From Pseudonocardia sp. MH-G8 (GTDB taxonomy: Bacteria; Actinomycetota; Actinomycetes; Mycobacteriales; Pseudonocardiaceae), in assembly GCF_002262885.1 (NCBI RefSeq), contig NZ_NKYF01000008.1, positions 186,001-250,000 of the forward strand: DNA of 64,000 nt. The letters run 5' to 3'. The notes under the pieces are model-generated. The model was not told the DNA's origin. It saw only the letters and a list, made by a program, of their open reading frames with translations, and ran no database searches. Positions within the stretch are counted from its first letter, which is position 1, and the number at the start of each line of letters is the position of its first letter. Shown here piece by piece: positions 49,829 to 59,733 of the stretch. Made by a program: the position numbers and the translations under genes.

Positions 49829-51250
49829 GTGCCCTCAGCGAACGGCGTGCGGGCTCCCGCCACCCGCGACCAGGCGGATGCCTACCGCTTCGGCCTGCGG
49901 CGGCTCGAGGCGGCGCTGGTGCGCGGCGATCCCGTGCCGATGCACGAGCAGATCCGCTCGCAGCGCCGGGCCGCACTCGCCGGCGTCGTGCTCGGACTGT
50001 GCGTCGCCGCGGTGCTCGCCGCCGTGGTCCCGCGCCCGGACTGGACCCGGCAGGCCGTGGTCATCGGTGCTGAATCGGGAGCGATGTACGTGGTGGCGCA
50101 CGGGCCGGACCGTCTCGTCCCGGTGGCGAACCTGCCCGCTGCCCGGCTGGTGCTGGCGGCGCTGCGGGCCGGCGGGAGCACGGACGCCCACCCGGCCGAG
50201 GCCACACCCGTCACCGTCGCGGACTCCGCGCTCGACGGGGCGCCGCGCACGCCCACGGCCGCCGTGCCGGGTGCGCTGGCCGTCCGGCCGGGCGGCCCCC
50301 CGGTCCCGCCGCACTGGGCGGTGTGCGACACGGTCACACCCGAGGGTGCGCTGAGCGCCACCACGGTGCTCGGGGGGACGGCTCCGATCGCGGCGGCGGC
50401 TGCCGGGGACGGTGTGCTGCTCGTCGGCCCCGACGGGAACACGTGGCTGGTCACGGCGGGGCAGCGGCACCGCGTCGACGTCGGTGACGGCCGGCTCGTC
50501 GCCGCGTTCGGGCTCACCGGGCGCGTCCCGCGGGAAGCGGCACCCGCCCTGCTGACGGTGCTGCCCGAGGGGCCGCCGCTCGTCACACCCGTGGTGGCGG
50601 GCCGGGGTGAGCCGGCTCCCGGCGACCTGCCCGGGCGGATCGGGGACGTGCTCGTGGCGCACCCGGTCGGCGGCCGGGTGCAGCATTACGTCGTGCTCGC
50701 CGGCGGGCTGCAGGAGGTGCCGGCACTCCCGGCCGAGCTGCTGCGGGTGGCGTCGGGGCAGGCGCAGGCCACCCCGGTCGGGGCCGGGGAGCTCGCCGGC
50801 GCCGCGGTCGTCGACGAGCTCGCCGTCGGCGGTTGGCCCGCGGGCGCGCCGCGGGTGCGGGAGGCCGCGGAAGCGCCCGTCGTCTGCCGGACGTGGGGTG
50901 CGCCCGGTACCGGGGGCGGGGTGTGGACCGGCCCGGCGGTGCCCGCCGGGAAGTGGTCGCCGGTGGCGCTCGCACAGGCCGACGGGCCCGGTGAGCGGGT
51001 CGATGCCGTGGCCGTCGGCCCGGGTGGCGCCGTGCGCGCCACCCCGGATGCCGGCCCCGACCCCGGTGGCGCGCTCTGGCTGGTGTCCGCCACCGGCGTG
51101 GCCCACCGCGTGGCCGGTGACGCCACCGCCGCCGCGCTCGGGATCACCGCCGCCGAGCCCGCACCGGAGGCGGCCCTGCGGCTGCTGCCCACAGGTCCCA
51201 CCCTCGACGCCGCCGCAGCGGACCGGGTGGTGGACGTCCTGTCGCGGTGA
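49829..51250 (+). CDS. eccB: Type VII secretion protein EccB (ESX-4 type)
   Basis: This 473-residue core component of the T7SS membrane complex has the EccB start TRDQADAYRFGLRRLEAALVR, then VPMHEQIRSQRRAALAGVV leading into a single membrane helix near residues 48-66. A large periplasmic repeat domain follows. GTG 49829 is supported by the -10 spacing; a GTG at 49847 is also possible. It is convergent with mycP, as in the mycobacterial ESX-4 locus. Confidence 0.93.
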   Translation: MPSANGVRAPATRDQADAYRFGLRRLEAALVRGDPVPMHEQIRSQRRAALAGVVLGLCVAAVLAAVVPRPDWTRQAVVIGAESGAMYVVAHGPDRLVPVANLPAARLVLAALRAGGSTDAHPAEATPVTVADSALDGAPRTPTAAVPGALAVRPGGPPVPPHWAVCDTVTPEGALSATTVLGGTAPIAAAAAGDGVLLVGPDGNTWLVTAGQRHRVDVGDGRLVAAFGLTGRVPREAAPALLTVLPEGPPLVTPVVAGRGEPAPGDLPGRIGDVLVAHPVGGRVQHYVVLAGGLQEVPALPAELLRVASGQAQATPVGAGELAGAAVVDELAVGGWPAGAPRVREAAEAPVVCRTWGAPGTGGGVWTGPAVPAGKWSPVALAQADGPGERVDAVAVGPGGAVRATPDAGPDPGGALWLVSATGVAHRVAGDATAAALGITAAEPAPEAALRLLPTGPTLDAAAADRVVDVLSR

Positions 51251-51282
51251 CCGGTGTGGTCAGCGGGTGCCCTCGGGGGGCT

Positions 51283-52692
51283 TCAGCCCGGGCGGGCACG
51301 GCGCCGTAGGACCGCGGCGGTCAGGCCGGCCGCGGCGAGCAGGGCGCCGGCGGCCAGCAGGCCGACGGGTCGCAGGGCCGGTGCCGGTGAGTCGGACCGG
51401 GGGTCGGTGCCCGGCAGTGCCGCCATCACCGCGCCGGCCGCGGCCTCGGGTGGGGGTGCGGGGGTGAGCCGGGCAGGGAGGGTCGTCAGCGCCGCGAGCG
51501 GGTCGACGACGCCGTGGCCGAGCGCGTCGCTGCGGTCCGGATGCGGGCGGGCCGTGGCGAGGATGCGGTCCACGACCTGGGCCGCGGTCAGCTCGGGGAA
51601 CCGCTCGCGCACGAGCGCGGCCACACCGGCCACCCACGGGGCTGCGAAGCTCGTGCCGTCGAGACCCCCGACGGTGCCGCCGCCGACCGCCAGCGAGCGC
51701 AGGCCCGTGCCCGGGGCGGCCACGTCGACCCACGGGCCGGGCATCGTGAACGGGGCCGGGGCGTCGGTGGGGGTGACGGCGCCGACGGTGAGCACGTCGT
51801 GGTCGAACCACCCCGGCAGGGCGACCTGGCCGGGAACGTCCATGGCACAGGAACCGGTGCCGATGTTGCCCGCTGCGGCGACCACCACCACGTCGGCACG
51901 GGCCGCGAACCGCAGCGCGGTGTGCAGCGCCGCTCCTGCCTCGGCCGCCCGTTGCGCCGGTAGGCAGACGGCCTCGGAGATGTTCACGACGTCGGCGCCC
52001 GCGCGGACCGCGAGCACCACGGCGTCGGCGAGGGTGTTGGTGTCACCGGCCGGGCGACGGCTCCCGTCCGGCGCGGGCACGTCGAACGACGGACTGGACT
52101 GCCGGATCGCGAGCAGCCCGGCGTCGGGAGCGATCCCGATCGGCGGGCCCGAGTGCTCGTCCGGTGGTGCCGCGGCCGCCACCAGGCCCGCCACGGCGGT
52201 GCCGTGCCCGTCGCAGTCGTCGAGGCCGTCGCCCCCGGTGAGGTAGTCGCCGCCACCGCGCAGCCGGGGGCCCAGGAGCGGATGCGGTGCCACCCCCGTG
52301 TCGATCACGGCGACGAGCTGACCCCGTCCGGTGGCGAGCCGGTGCACCGCGGCCGGCGGGAGCCCCCCGGCTCCCGCAGCCACCGCAGTGGGCGGGGTGT
52401 CGGCGCGCGGGGGAGTGCACCGCGCGGGTGCCCGCAGCCCGTCCGCCGCGGTGGGTGGCCGGCCCGCGGGCGGGATGCCCCGCACCGGCGGCGGACCCGG
52501 CGGCTCCGGCAGCGCGCTCGCCCCGTCCGTGACGGTCGCCGGGGGGCCACCGGGACCGGCCACCGCCGGCGGAGCGGCGGTCGCGAGGACGAGCGCGGCC
52601 AGCCCGACCGCGACACCGACGCGTCGATGATCGATGCGAGGTCCACCCGATCGTCCCCGCCGGGGCCTCGAGCCGGACCTCGCGACGATCAT
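51283..52692 (-). CDS. mycP: Type VII secretion-associated serine protease (mycosin)
   Basis: This 469-residue subtilisin-like protease is membrane-anchored outside the cell and required for T7SS stability. It has a signal peptide (VGVAVGLAALVLATAAPPAVA), the triad Asp131 (VIDTGV), His163 (DGHGTAVAG) and Ser348 (GTSFAAP), oxyanion Asn276, and a C-terminal helix (LLAAGALLAAAGLTAAVLRRR). The ATG at 52692 lies in a perfect 20-bp palindrome. Open frame further upstream overlaps eccD and is not used. Confidence 0.93.
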   Translation of the reverse strand: MIVARSGSRPRRGRSGGPRIDHRRVGVAVGLAALVLATAAPPAVAGPGGPPATVTDGASALPEPPGPPPVRGIPPAGRPPTAADGLRAPARCTPPRADTPPTAVAAGAGGLPPAAVHRLATGRGQLVAVIDTGVAPHPLLGPRLRGGGDYLTGGDGLDDCDGHGTAVAGLVAAAAPPDEHSGPPIGIAPDAGLLAIRQSSPSFDVPAPDGSRRPAGDTNTLADAVVLAVRAGADVVNISEAVCLPAQRAAEAGAALHTALRFAARADVVVVAAAGNIGTGSCAMDVPGQVALPGWFDHDVLTVGAVTPTDAPAPFTMPGPWVDVAAPGTGLRSLAVGGGTVGGLDGTSFAAPWVAGVAALVRERFPELTAAQVVDRILATARPHPDRSDALGHGVVDPLAALTTLPARLTPAPPPEAAAGAVMAALPGTDPRSDSPAPALRPVGLLAAGALLAAAGLTAAVLRRRARPG

Positions 52693-52705
52693 GGCGCCAT
52701 GATCG
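52686..52705. promoter_or_regulatory. Perfect 20-bp palindrome covering the mycP start codon
   Basis: CGATCATGGCGCCATGATCG is fully self-complementary and includes the mycP ATG (52690-52692 on the minus strand). It could be an operator or an mRNA hairpin masking the start. It shares GATCATG with the dispersed repeats of this window. Confidence 0.55.
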
Positions 52706-52768
52706 CCCGGACGTCCGCCGATGCGGCCCTCCGTGACGGCGGAACCCGATCTCGGATCGATCACGTTT

Positions 52769-54148
52769 CTACAGCCCGCGAAGGAGCCGGAACAGGTCCA
52801 TCGCCGCGAACGCGAGCGGGACGGTGGCCGCGCAGAGGAGCCCGTCGAACAGGTCGACCGCGCGTCGCGACACCGGAGAACCCGCCGGCCGGCTGCGGGC
52901 GACGGCGAGCAGGCCCGGCACCACCACCACGAGCAACACACCCACCGCGAGGATCCGGGCCTGCGGCTCCGGGCGCGCGAGTGCGAGCCCGGCGAGCCCG
53001 ATCAGGCCGATGACCGCGCTGCCGAGCAGGGTGCGCGAGGGGGCTGCGTCGGCGAACCCACGCGCGCGCAGGGCGAGGACCGCGACGACGACGGCGGCGA
53101 GGGTGGGACCTGCCCAGCCGCCGTCGGTGGCCGCCACGAGCGCCCCCGCCGCCGCCACCGCGGCACAGCCGCCGACGAGCCCGGCGAGGTAGCCGCGGGC
53201 GAGGTCGGACCGCTCGGCGAACTCCTCGGGCGGCAGGAGGTCGGGAGCGTCGTCGGCGTCGGCCAGTTCGGAGCCGTCGGCGGGCACGACCGGGCGCGGC
53301 AGCCCGGACAGGCGCAGCGCGGCCCGCGGCAGGAGCGGTCCGACGACGACCATGAGCGCCGCCACCGCGGCCGCGACGGCGGTGGGAGGAGCGGCGAACC
53401 GCAGCACCGCGACCGCGCCCGACCCCACGGGCACGGCGGCGACCACGACGGCGACCAGCGCAGGTGCCACCACGCGCAGCGCGAGCTGCGCGACGGCGGC
53501 CACTACGCCGGCCGCCGCGGTGGCGAGCAGCAGCGGTCCGGCCGGGGACGCCGCGGGCAGCGCGGCCCAGCCCGCGGCCGCCGTGAACGGCACCGCTGCG
53601 AGCGCCGCGGCACGGGCCGCGAGCTGTGCCGGACCTCCCGTGGATGCCCGTGCTCGCCGGGCGAACCGGGCGGCGAGGAGCACCAGGGCGGCGCCCGCGA
53701 CCGCGGAGACGGCCACCCGCAGCGCGGCGCCGTCGGCCGGCCCGGTGGCGAGCAACGTGGCGGCGACGGCCGCCACCACCAGCACCGCGGCCGCGGCGAA
53801 CCGCCGGTCCGGCGTGCCCGCGCCGCCCGCCGAGGCCGCGAGCGCGTCGACCGGGTCGTCGAACACCGGTGGTGGGGGTGGCGGGGCGTCGGGCGCGAGC
53901 CGGAGGAGCTCGCCGTCGGGGACGCCGAGCTGGGCGAGCGTGGCCCCGGGCGGGAGCGGCGCGCCCGCCGCGCCGGACAGCCGCCAGGGCTCGGGCCGCA
54001 GCCCGAACAACGGTTCCCCGACCAGTTCCAGCAGCATGGGAACGAGCTCGGCGACGGGTACATCGACGGGCAGCGCGACGTCGACCCGGGCACCCGGTGC
54101 CAGCACCGTGAGCCGGCAGTACTGCGCCTGCTGGGCTGCGCTGCGCAT
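52769..54148 (-). CDS. eccD: Type VII secretion integral membrane protein EccD
   Basis: This 459-residue protein has an N-terminal ubiquitin-like domain (CRLTVLAPGARVDVALPVDV, LAQLGVPDGELLRLAP) and about 11 membrane helices, forming the channel vestibule of the T7SS complex. It ends FAAMDLFRLLRGL. Divergent from eccC and upstream of mycP on the same strand with a 76-bp gap. Confidence 0.93.
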   Translation of the reverse strand: MRSAAQQAQYCRLTVLAPGARVDVALPVDVPVAELVPMLLELVGEPLFGLRPEPWRLSGAAGAPLPPGATLAQLGVPDGELLRLAPDAPPPPPPVFDDPVDALAASAGGAGTPDRRFAAAAVLVVAAVAATLLATGPADGAALRVAVSAVAGAALVLLAARFARRARASTGGPAQLAARAAALAAVPFTAAAGWAALPAASPAGPLLLATAAAGVVAAVAQLALRVVAPALVAVVVAAVPVGSGAVAVLRFAAPPTAVAAAVAALMVVVGPLLPRAALRLSGLPRPVVPADGSELADADDAPDLLPPEEFAERSDLARGYLAGLVGGCAAVAAAGALVAATDGGWAGPTLAAVVVAVLALRARGFADAAPSRTLLGSAVIGLIGLAGLALARPEPQARILAVGVLLVVVVPGLLAVARSRPAGSPVSRRAVDLFDGLLCAATVPLAFAAMDLFRLLRGL

Positions 54149-54297
54149 GGGCCCCCTCCGCGACGCCGGACGCGACGAGTTCTGCCGAACGGCCTCGGCG
54201 CGGGCCGTCGGCTGCCTAGCATCGCAGCGGCGGTGGCCCCGGCGGGGCCGTTCCGCAGATCTCGTCGGAGTGGATCGGCGGTGTCAGGGGGAGGGCG

Positions 54298-57200
54298 ATG
54301 ACGGTCGTCGGAGCCGGGCGCGCGCGTCGGGTGCCACCGCCGATGCCCGGCGGCGAGCTCGTCCTGGAACCGCCGCCGGAGCCCGAGCGCGTGGTCCCGC
54401 CGGGTGTGCTCGCCCGGCTGCTCCCGTTCGTGATGCTGCTCGGCTCGGTGGGGTTCGTCGCGGTGCTCGGCGTGCAGAACCCCACGTCGTGGTTGTTCGC
54501 GGGGATGTTCGCCGTCTCCACGCTGGGCATGGTGGCCACGGGTGCGGGCCGCGGCGGGGGCAACCGCGCGGCCGGCACCGACGAGGACCGGCGCGACTAC
54601 CTGCGCTACCTCTCGGTACTGCGAGGGCGCGTGCGCGCCATCGCGGCGGAGCAGCGGGCAGCGCTCGAGTGGGCGCACCCGGACCCGGCCGCATGGCCCG
54701 CGGTGCTCGCCGCCGGGCGGTTGTGGGAACGCAGCCCCGCCGACCCCGACTTCGCCCACCTGCGGGTCGGGCGCGGCACCCAGCGCCTCGCCACCCGCCT
54801 GGTGGCCCCGCAGACCGGCCCGGTGGACGGCCTGGAACCGATCGCCGCCCTCGCCCTGCGCCGCTTCCTGCGCGGGCACGCGGTCGTCCCGGACCTGCCG
54901 GTGGCGCTGTCGCTGCCGGCCAGCAGCACGGTGTGGCTCGAACCTGCGGGCGGGGCGGGGCTGGACCGGGTGCGCGGCCTCGCACGCGCCCTCGTCGCCC
55001 AGTACGCGCTGTGGCACGCACCCGCCCACGCGCTGCTCGCGGTGGTGGCGCCACCCTCGCTCGCCCACGAGTGGGAGTGGGTGAAGTGGCTCCCGCACGC
55101 CGCGCACCCGCGCCGGCGCGACGTCGTCGGGCCGCTGCGGATGGTCACCGCCGACGCCGACGACGTGCGTCGTTGGTGGCTCGGGGAGCTGACCGGCCGC
55201 CCCACCGGACCAGGGCCGGGCGAGCCGCACCTGCTGGTGGTCGTCGACGACGTGACCGAGGGCCCGGGCCCGTGGGCGGGCGTCGCGGGCGTCACCGTGC
55301 TGCGGGTGGGGGCGCCGCCGGGAAGGCGCGCGGCGCCCTCGGTGGTACGGCTGCTGGTGGCACCGGACCGGCTGCAACGCGGCGGCGAGCAGCCGGCCGA
55401 CATCGGCAGGCCCGACGAGCTGACGGTGGCGGAGGCCACGGCGCTCGCCCGCAGGCTGGCCCGCCACCGCAGCACCGACGAGGCCGACACCGGGGAACCG
55501 GGCCGGTCCGCGACCGGGCTCCCCGCGCTGCTCGGGCTCGGGCCCGGCCCCGACGGGCTCGCCGCGCTGCGGGCGGCACGGGCCCGTTCGGAGGCCGACC
55601 GGCTGCGGGTCCCGATCGGCGTCGACGAGCACGGCGGCGTCGTCGAGCTCGACCTCAAGGAGGCGGCGCAGGGCGGCAGCGGCCCGCACGGGCTCTGCGT
55701 GGGCGCCACCGGCTCGGGGAAGAGCGAGCTGCTGCGCACGCTCGTGCTCGGCCTGGCCGCCGCGCACTCGTCGGAGGAGCTGAACCTCGTCCTCGTCGAC
55801 TTCAAGGGCGGGGCCACGTTCCTCGGTCTCGGAGGCCTCCCGCACGTGTCCGCGGTGATCACGAACCTCGCCGACGAGATCGGCCTCGTCGACCGCATGG
55901 CCGACGCGCTCGCCGGGGAGATCACGCGCCGCCAGGAGGCGCTGCGGGCGGCGGGCAACCTCGTGGGCGTCGCGGAGTACGCCGCCGCCCGCCGGGCCGG
56001 CGCCGACCTGCCGCCGCTCCCGGCGCTGTTCGTGGTGGTCGACGAGTTCTCCGAGCTGCTCGCACAGCGGCCGGAGCTGATCGACCTGCTCGTCACGATC
56101 GGGCGGCTGGGCCGTTCGCTCGGGCTGCACCTGCTGCTCGCCTCGCAGCGGCTGGAGGAGGGGCGGCTGCGCGGGCTCGAGTCGCACCTGTCCTACCGCA
56201 TCGCGCTCCGCACGTTCTCGGCCGCCGAGTCGCGCGCCGTCCTCGGGGTGCCCGACGCGCACCAGCTGCCGTCCGCGCCCGGCTCGGCGTTCCTGACCAC
56301 CGGCACCGGCGAGCTCGTCCGGTTCCGGGCCGCGTACGTGTCGGGGCCCGACACGGCCCTCCCGCCGCGGCCTCCACAGGGCCGACCCCGCGCCTACCCG
56401 TTCCGGGTCCGGCCGCTGCCCGCCGCACCGCCCGACGCGCCCGAGGCCGCCCCCGAGGACGAGTCCACCGTCCTCGAGGCCGTCATCGCCGCGATGGCCG
56501 GCAGCGGACCGCCCGCCCACCGGGTCTGGCTCCCGCCGATGGACGCCCCGCCCCCGCTCGACGCCGTGCTGGGGGCCGTGCTCCAGGTGCCCGGGCGTGG
56601 GCTGTCCGCGCCGCGGCGGCCCACGCTGCAGGTGCCGGTGGGCGTCGTCGACCGGCCCTACCAGCAGCGTCGGGACGCACTCGTCGTCGACCTGGCCGGC
56701 GCGGCCGGGCACCTGGCGGTCGTCGGCGCGCCTCGGAGCGGGAAGTCGACGGCGCTGGCGACCACCGTGCTCGGGCTCGCCCTGACCTGCACCCCGGACG
56801 AGCTCGGCGTGCACGTCCTCGACTTCGGCGGTGGCGCGCTCGGGGCGCTCGCCGGCCTCCCGCACGTCGGCACGGTGGCCGGCCGTCAGCAGCCCGATCT
56901 CGTCCGGCGGGTGGTCGCGGAGTTCGCCGCCGTGCTCGCTCGCCGGGAGCGGTTGTTCGGCGAGGCCGGGATCGGCACGGTGGAGGAGTTCCGGGCGCGG
57001 CGCGCGGCGGGCGCGTTCCCCGGCGAGCCGACCACCGACGTGCTGCTCGTCGTCGACGGGTACCTGGTCCTGCGCGGCGAGTTCGACGACCTCGAGGCCA
57101 GGTTGCTGCCACTGGCCGCGCAGGGCCTGTCCTACGGGCTGCACCTCGCGGTGTCGGCCACCCGCTGGAGCGAGCTGCGCCCGGCGCTGAAGGACCTGCT

Positions 57201-58179
57201 GGGCGGGCGGATCGAGCTGCGGCTGGGGGAGGCTGCCGAGTCCGAGGTCGACCGCCGCCGGGCCGCGGCCGTCCCCGACCGTCCGGGTCACGGGCTCGCC
57301 GCGGACGGCGCATCCGCGGTCGTCGCCGCTCCGCGCCTGAGCGCGGGCGCCGCCGAGCCGTCCGTCCTCGCCGGTGCGATCGCAGCGGGCTGGCCGGGCC
57401 CCGGGTTCGCCCCGGTCCGGCTGCTGCCCGGGTGCGTGGCGCTCGACCGGCTGCCGCCCCCGGCGCCGGACGCGGTGGGCGTCCCGCTCGGCGTCGACGA
57501 GGAGCACCTGGCACGCGTCGAGCTCGACCTGGCCGCGGAGCCGCACCTGCTGTGCTTCGCCGACGCCGAGAGCGGCAAGACCGCGCTGCTGAGGCTCCTC
57601 GCACACGGCGTCACCGCCCGGTACGCGCCGGAGCGGGCACGCATCGTGGTGGTCGACCACCGCCGCACCCTGCTCGGTGCGGTTCCTGCCACGCACCTCA
57701 TCGGCTACGCCAGCACCGCCGAGGCCACGGCCGCGGCCGCGGGGGAGGTGGCGGCGTCGTTGCGCAGGCGGCTCCCCGGGCCCGACGTCACTCCGCGGGC
57801 CCTGCGGGAACGGAGCTGGTGGAGCGGACCCGACGTGTTCGTCCTCGTCGACGACTACGACCTCGTCGCCCCGGGCGGCGGGGCGCCGAACCCGCTGCTC
57901 CCGCTCGTCGAGTTCCTGCCGCAGGCCAAGGACGTCGGGCTGCACGTCGTCGTCGCCCGGCGTTGCGGCGGGGCCGCCCGCGCCCTGTTCGACCCGGTCC
58001 TCGGCCGGCTGCGCGAGCTGGCCGCGACGGGGATCGTCATGAACGGCGACGCCGACGAGGGCGCACTCGTCGGCGCGGTGAAGCCGACGCCCGGCCCGCC
58101 GGGTCGTGCGGTGCTCGTCGACCGGCGCCGCGGCACGCGCCGCATCCAGCTCGCCTGGCTGCCGCCGACCGATGGATGA
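54298..58179 (+). CDS. eccC: Type VII secretion ATPase EccC, single chain with three ATPase domains
   Basis: The 1293-residue FtsK/SpoIIIE-like motor recognises and drives substrates. Two helices (RLLPFVMLLGSVGFVAVLG, WLFAGMFAVSTLGMVATG) lead to domain 1 with Walker A GATGSGKSE (from 469) and Walker B FVVVDEFSELL. Domain 2 has GAPRSGKST (from 810) and VLLVVDGYLVL, lacking the Glu after Asp. Domain 3 has ADAESGKT (1088-1095) and VFVLVDDYDLV. This matches ESX-4, where EccCa and EccCb are one protein. GGGGGAGG precedes the ATG. Confidence 0.95.
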   Translation: MTVVGAGRARRVPPPMPGGELVLEPPPEPERVVPPGVLARLLPFVMLLGSVGFVAVLGVQNPTSWLFAGMFAVSTLGMVATGAGRGGGNRAAGTDEDRRDYLRYLSVLRGRVRAIAAEQRAALEWAHPDPAAWPAVLAAGRLWERSPADPDFAHLRVGRGTQRLATRLVAPQTGPVDGLEPIAALALRRFLRGHAVVPDLPVALSLPASSTVWLEPAGGAGLDRVRGLARALVAQYALWHAPAHALLAVVAPPSLAHEWEWVKWLPHAAHPRRRDVVGPLRMVTADADDVRRWWLGELTGRPTGPGPGEPHLLVVVDDVTEGPGPWAGVAGVTVLRVGAPPGRRAAPSVVRLLVAPDRLQRGGEQPADIGRPDELTVAEATALARRLARHRSTDEADTGEPGRSATGLPALLGLGPGPDGLAALRAARARSEADRLRVPIGVDEHGGVVELDLKEAAQGGSGPHGLCVGATGSGKSELLRTLVLGLAAAHSSEELNLVLVDFKGGATFLGLGGLPHVSAVITNLADEIGLVDRMADALAGEITRRQEALRAAGNLVGVAEYAAARRAGADLPPLPALFVVVDEFSELLAQRPELIDLLVTIGRLGRSLGLHLLLASQRLEEGRLRGLESHLSYRIALRTFSAAESRAVLGVPDAHQLPSAPGSAFLTTGTGELVRFRAAYVSGPDTALPPRPPQGRPRAYPFRVRPLPAAPPDAPEAAPEDESTVLEAVIAAMAGSGPPAHRVWLPPMDAPPPLDAVLGAVLQVPGRGLSAPRRPTLQVPVGVVDRPYQQRRDALVVDLAGAAGHLAVVGAPRSGKSTALATTVLGLALTCTPDELGVHVLDFGGGALGALAGLPHVGTVAGRQQPDLVRRVVAEFAAVLARRERLFGEAGIGTVEEFRARRAAGAFPGEPTTDVLLVVDGYLVLRGEFDDLEARLLPLAAQGLSYGLHLAVSATRWSELRPALKDLLGGRIELRLGEAAESEVDRRRAAAVPDRPGHGLAADGASAVVAAPRLSAGAAEPSVLAGAIAAGWPGPGFAPVRLLPGCVALDRLPPPAPDAVGVPLGVDEEHLARVELDLAAEPHLLCFADAESGKTALLRLLAHGVTARYAPERARIVVVDHRRTLLGAVPATHLIGYASTAEATAAAAGEVAASLRRRLPGPDVTPRALRERSWWSGPDVFVLVDDYDLVAPGGGAPNPLLPLVEFLPQAKDVGLHVVVARRCGGAARALFDPVLGRLRELAATGIVMNGDADEGALVGAVKPTPGPPGRAVLVDRRRGTRRIQLAWLPPTDG

Positions 58180-58212
58180 CCGGGTGGCGCCGAGGCAGGT
58201 TCGGGGCGGGCG

Positions 58213-59607
58213 GTGAGTGGCACGCCGGTCCGGGTGGCCGTGCAGGCGGGCGCGGCGACGGTCCGGGTCGCCGGGGCCGCGGCCGAGGGCGCGCCGTGGC
58301 TGCTCGCCGAGCTGCCGGCGCCCGGGCCCGGAACCGCGGCGCTGCTCGCCGAGCTGGTGGGTCCCGCGCCGGAGGAGCTCGTGCTCGTCCACCCCGGCCG
58401 GTGGCCGCCCGACCGCGTTGCGGAGTGGGTGCGCCGGCACGCCGGGCTGGCCGCGCGGGTACGGGCCGTCGCGGCGCCGCTCGCCGCCGCCGGGCGCGGT
58501 GGCGGCGCGGTGCTCGACGTCGGGGCTTCCGGTGCGGAGGCCGCCCTGCTGGCCGTCGACGGCAGCGTCTGCGCCATCGCCACGGCGGAGGTGGGCGGCC
58601 GGGTGCTGGACGAGTTGCTGGCGGCTCACGGGATGGGTGGCCGCAACGGCGCCCGGGAGGTGCGCGAGGCCCTGTCGCTGCTGCCCGCCGTCGAGGGGAT
58701 CGCCGCGGCGGACCTGGACCGGGTGCTCGCCGCCCCGCTCGGCGCCGCGGTGGACGCGTTGCGCGATGTGCTGGCGGGCGCCGGTCCGGCGCCGGTGCTG
58801 CTCGTGGGCGGCGTGGCCCGCAGCCCGCTGCTGGCCCGTGTGGTCGACGACGCCGGGATCGCGGGTGCCGTGGTCGCACCGCGCCCGGACGCCGCGGCCG
58901 TGCTCGGGGCGCTCGCGCCGCCCGCGGGCCACGACGTGCGCCGCAGCGGCCACGAACGCGGCGCGCGGGTGCCTGCGGAACGCGCCGGCGAGCTCCGTCC
59001 CGAGCGTGGCGAGGCGCCCGAGCCGGTCGCGTCCCGGCTCCCGCCGCTCCCGCCGCGGCGGCGCCGCCCGCTGCGTGCCGCGCTGCGCACGATCGCGGTG
59101 GCGGGCGCCGTCGTCCTGCTGCTCGTCGCCGGACGGCTCCTCGCGCCACCGGCTGGTGCCGGGGTGGCCGCGGGTGTGCTGGTGCAGTACGGATACCGGC
59201 TCGACCTGCCTGCGGGCTGGGAGCACACCGGTGGGTTGCCGGAGCGGCGCCGCGTGCTGCTCACCCCGGTGTCCGCACCCGAGGGCAGCGACCTGATCGC
59301 GGTCGAGCGCTCCCCGCTCGGCTACGACGCCTCGGCCGAACCCGAGCGCGCGCGGGCGGAGCTGCGCGGGGTCTTCGACACAGCTGTGTCGCGCGGTTCG
59401 GCGCTCGCGGACTACGACCCGGACGCGCGGTTCGCAGGCCGCGAAGTCACCTCCTACCGGCAGGAGGACGGGCGGACCGTCGTGGACTGGTTCGTCGTCC
59501 TCGACGGCGACGCGCAGCTCAGCGTGGGGTGCCGGCACACGCCGGCGGGTGCCGCGGCAGTGGGTGCGGCGTGCGCCGTCGTCGTCGGGTCGGTGCGGGG
59601 TTCCTGA
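58213..59607 (+). CDS. Type VII secretion-associated protein (Rv3446c-like)
   Basis: The 464-residue product sits where Rv3446c lies in mycobacterial ESX-4 loci. Its N-terminal part resembles an actin/HSP70-type fold (GGGAVLDVGASGAEAALLAVD, VLLVGGVARSPLLARVVDD). A proline/arginine-rich linker and a membrane helix (RTIAVAGAVVLLLVAGRLLA) follow, then an outer domain (VQYGYRLDLPAGWEHTGGLP). The role in secretion is not known. Confidence 0.82.
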   Translation: MSGTPVRVAVQAGAATVRVAGAAAEGAPWLLAELPAPGPGTAALLAELVGPAPEELVLVHPGRWPPDRVAEWVRRHAGLAARVRAVAAPLAAAGRGGGAVLDVGASGAEAALLAVDGSVCAIATAEVGGRVLDELLAAHGMGGRNGAREVREALSLLPAVEGIAAADLDRVLAAPLGAAVDALRDVLAGAGPAPVLLVGGVARSPLLARVVDDAGIAGAVVAPRPDAAAVLGALAPPAGHDVRRSGHERGARVPAERAGELRPERGEAPEPVASRLPPLPPRRRRPLRAALRTIAVAGAVVLLLVAGRLLAPPAGAGVAAGVLVQYGYRLDLPAGWEHTGGLPERRRVLLTPVSAPEGSDLIAVERSPLGYDASAEPERARAELRGVFDTAVSRGSALADYDPDARFAGREVTSYRQEDGRTVVDWFVVLDGDAQLSVGCRHTPAGAAAVGAACAVVVGSVRGS

Positions 59608-59733
59608 CGCGCTCGCTGCGCCGGGGGCGTTCACACCTGCACACGTTTTCCCGCGTTCCGCCCCACGGCGTGCACCAGCGGTGCGAGCGTGCCGGGGTCA
59701 GGTTCCCGATACGCACGGACAGGGGTGATCGGC

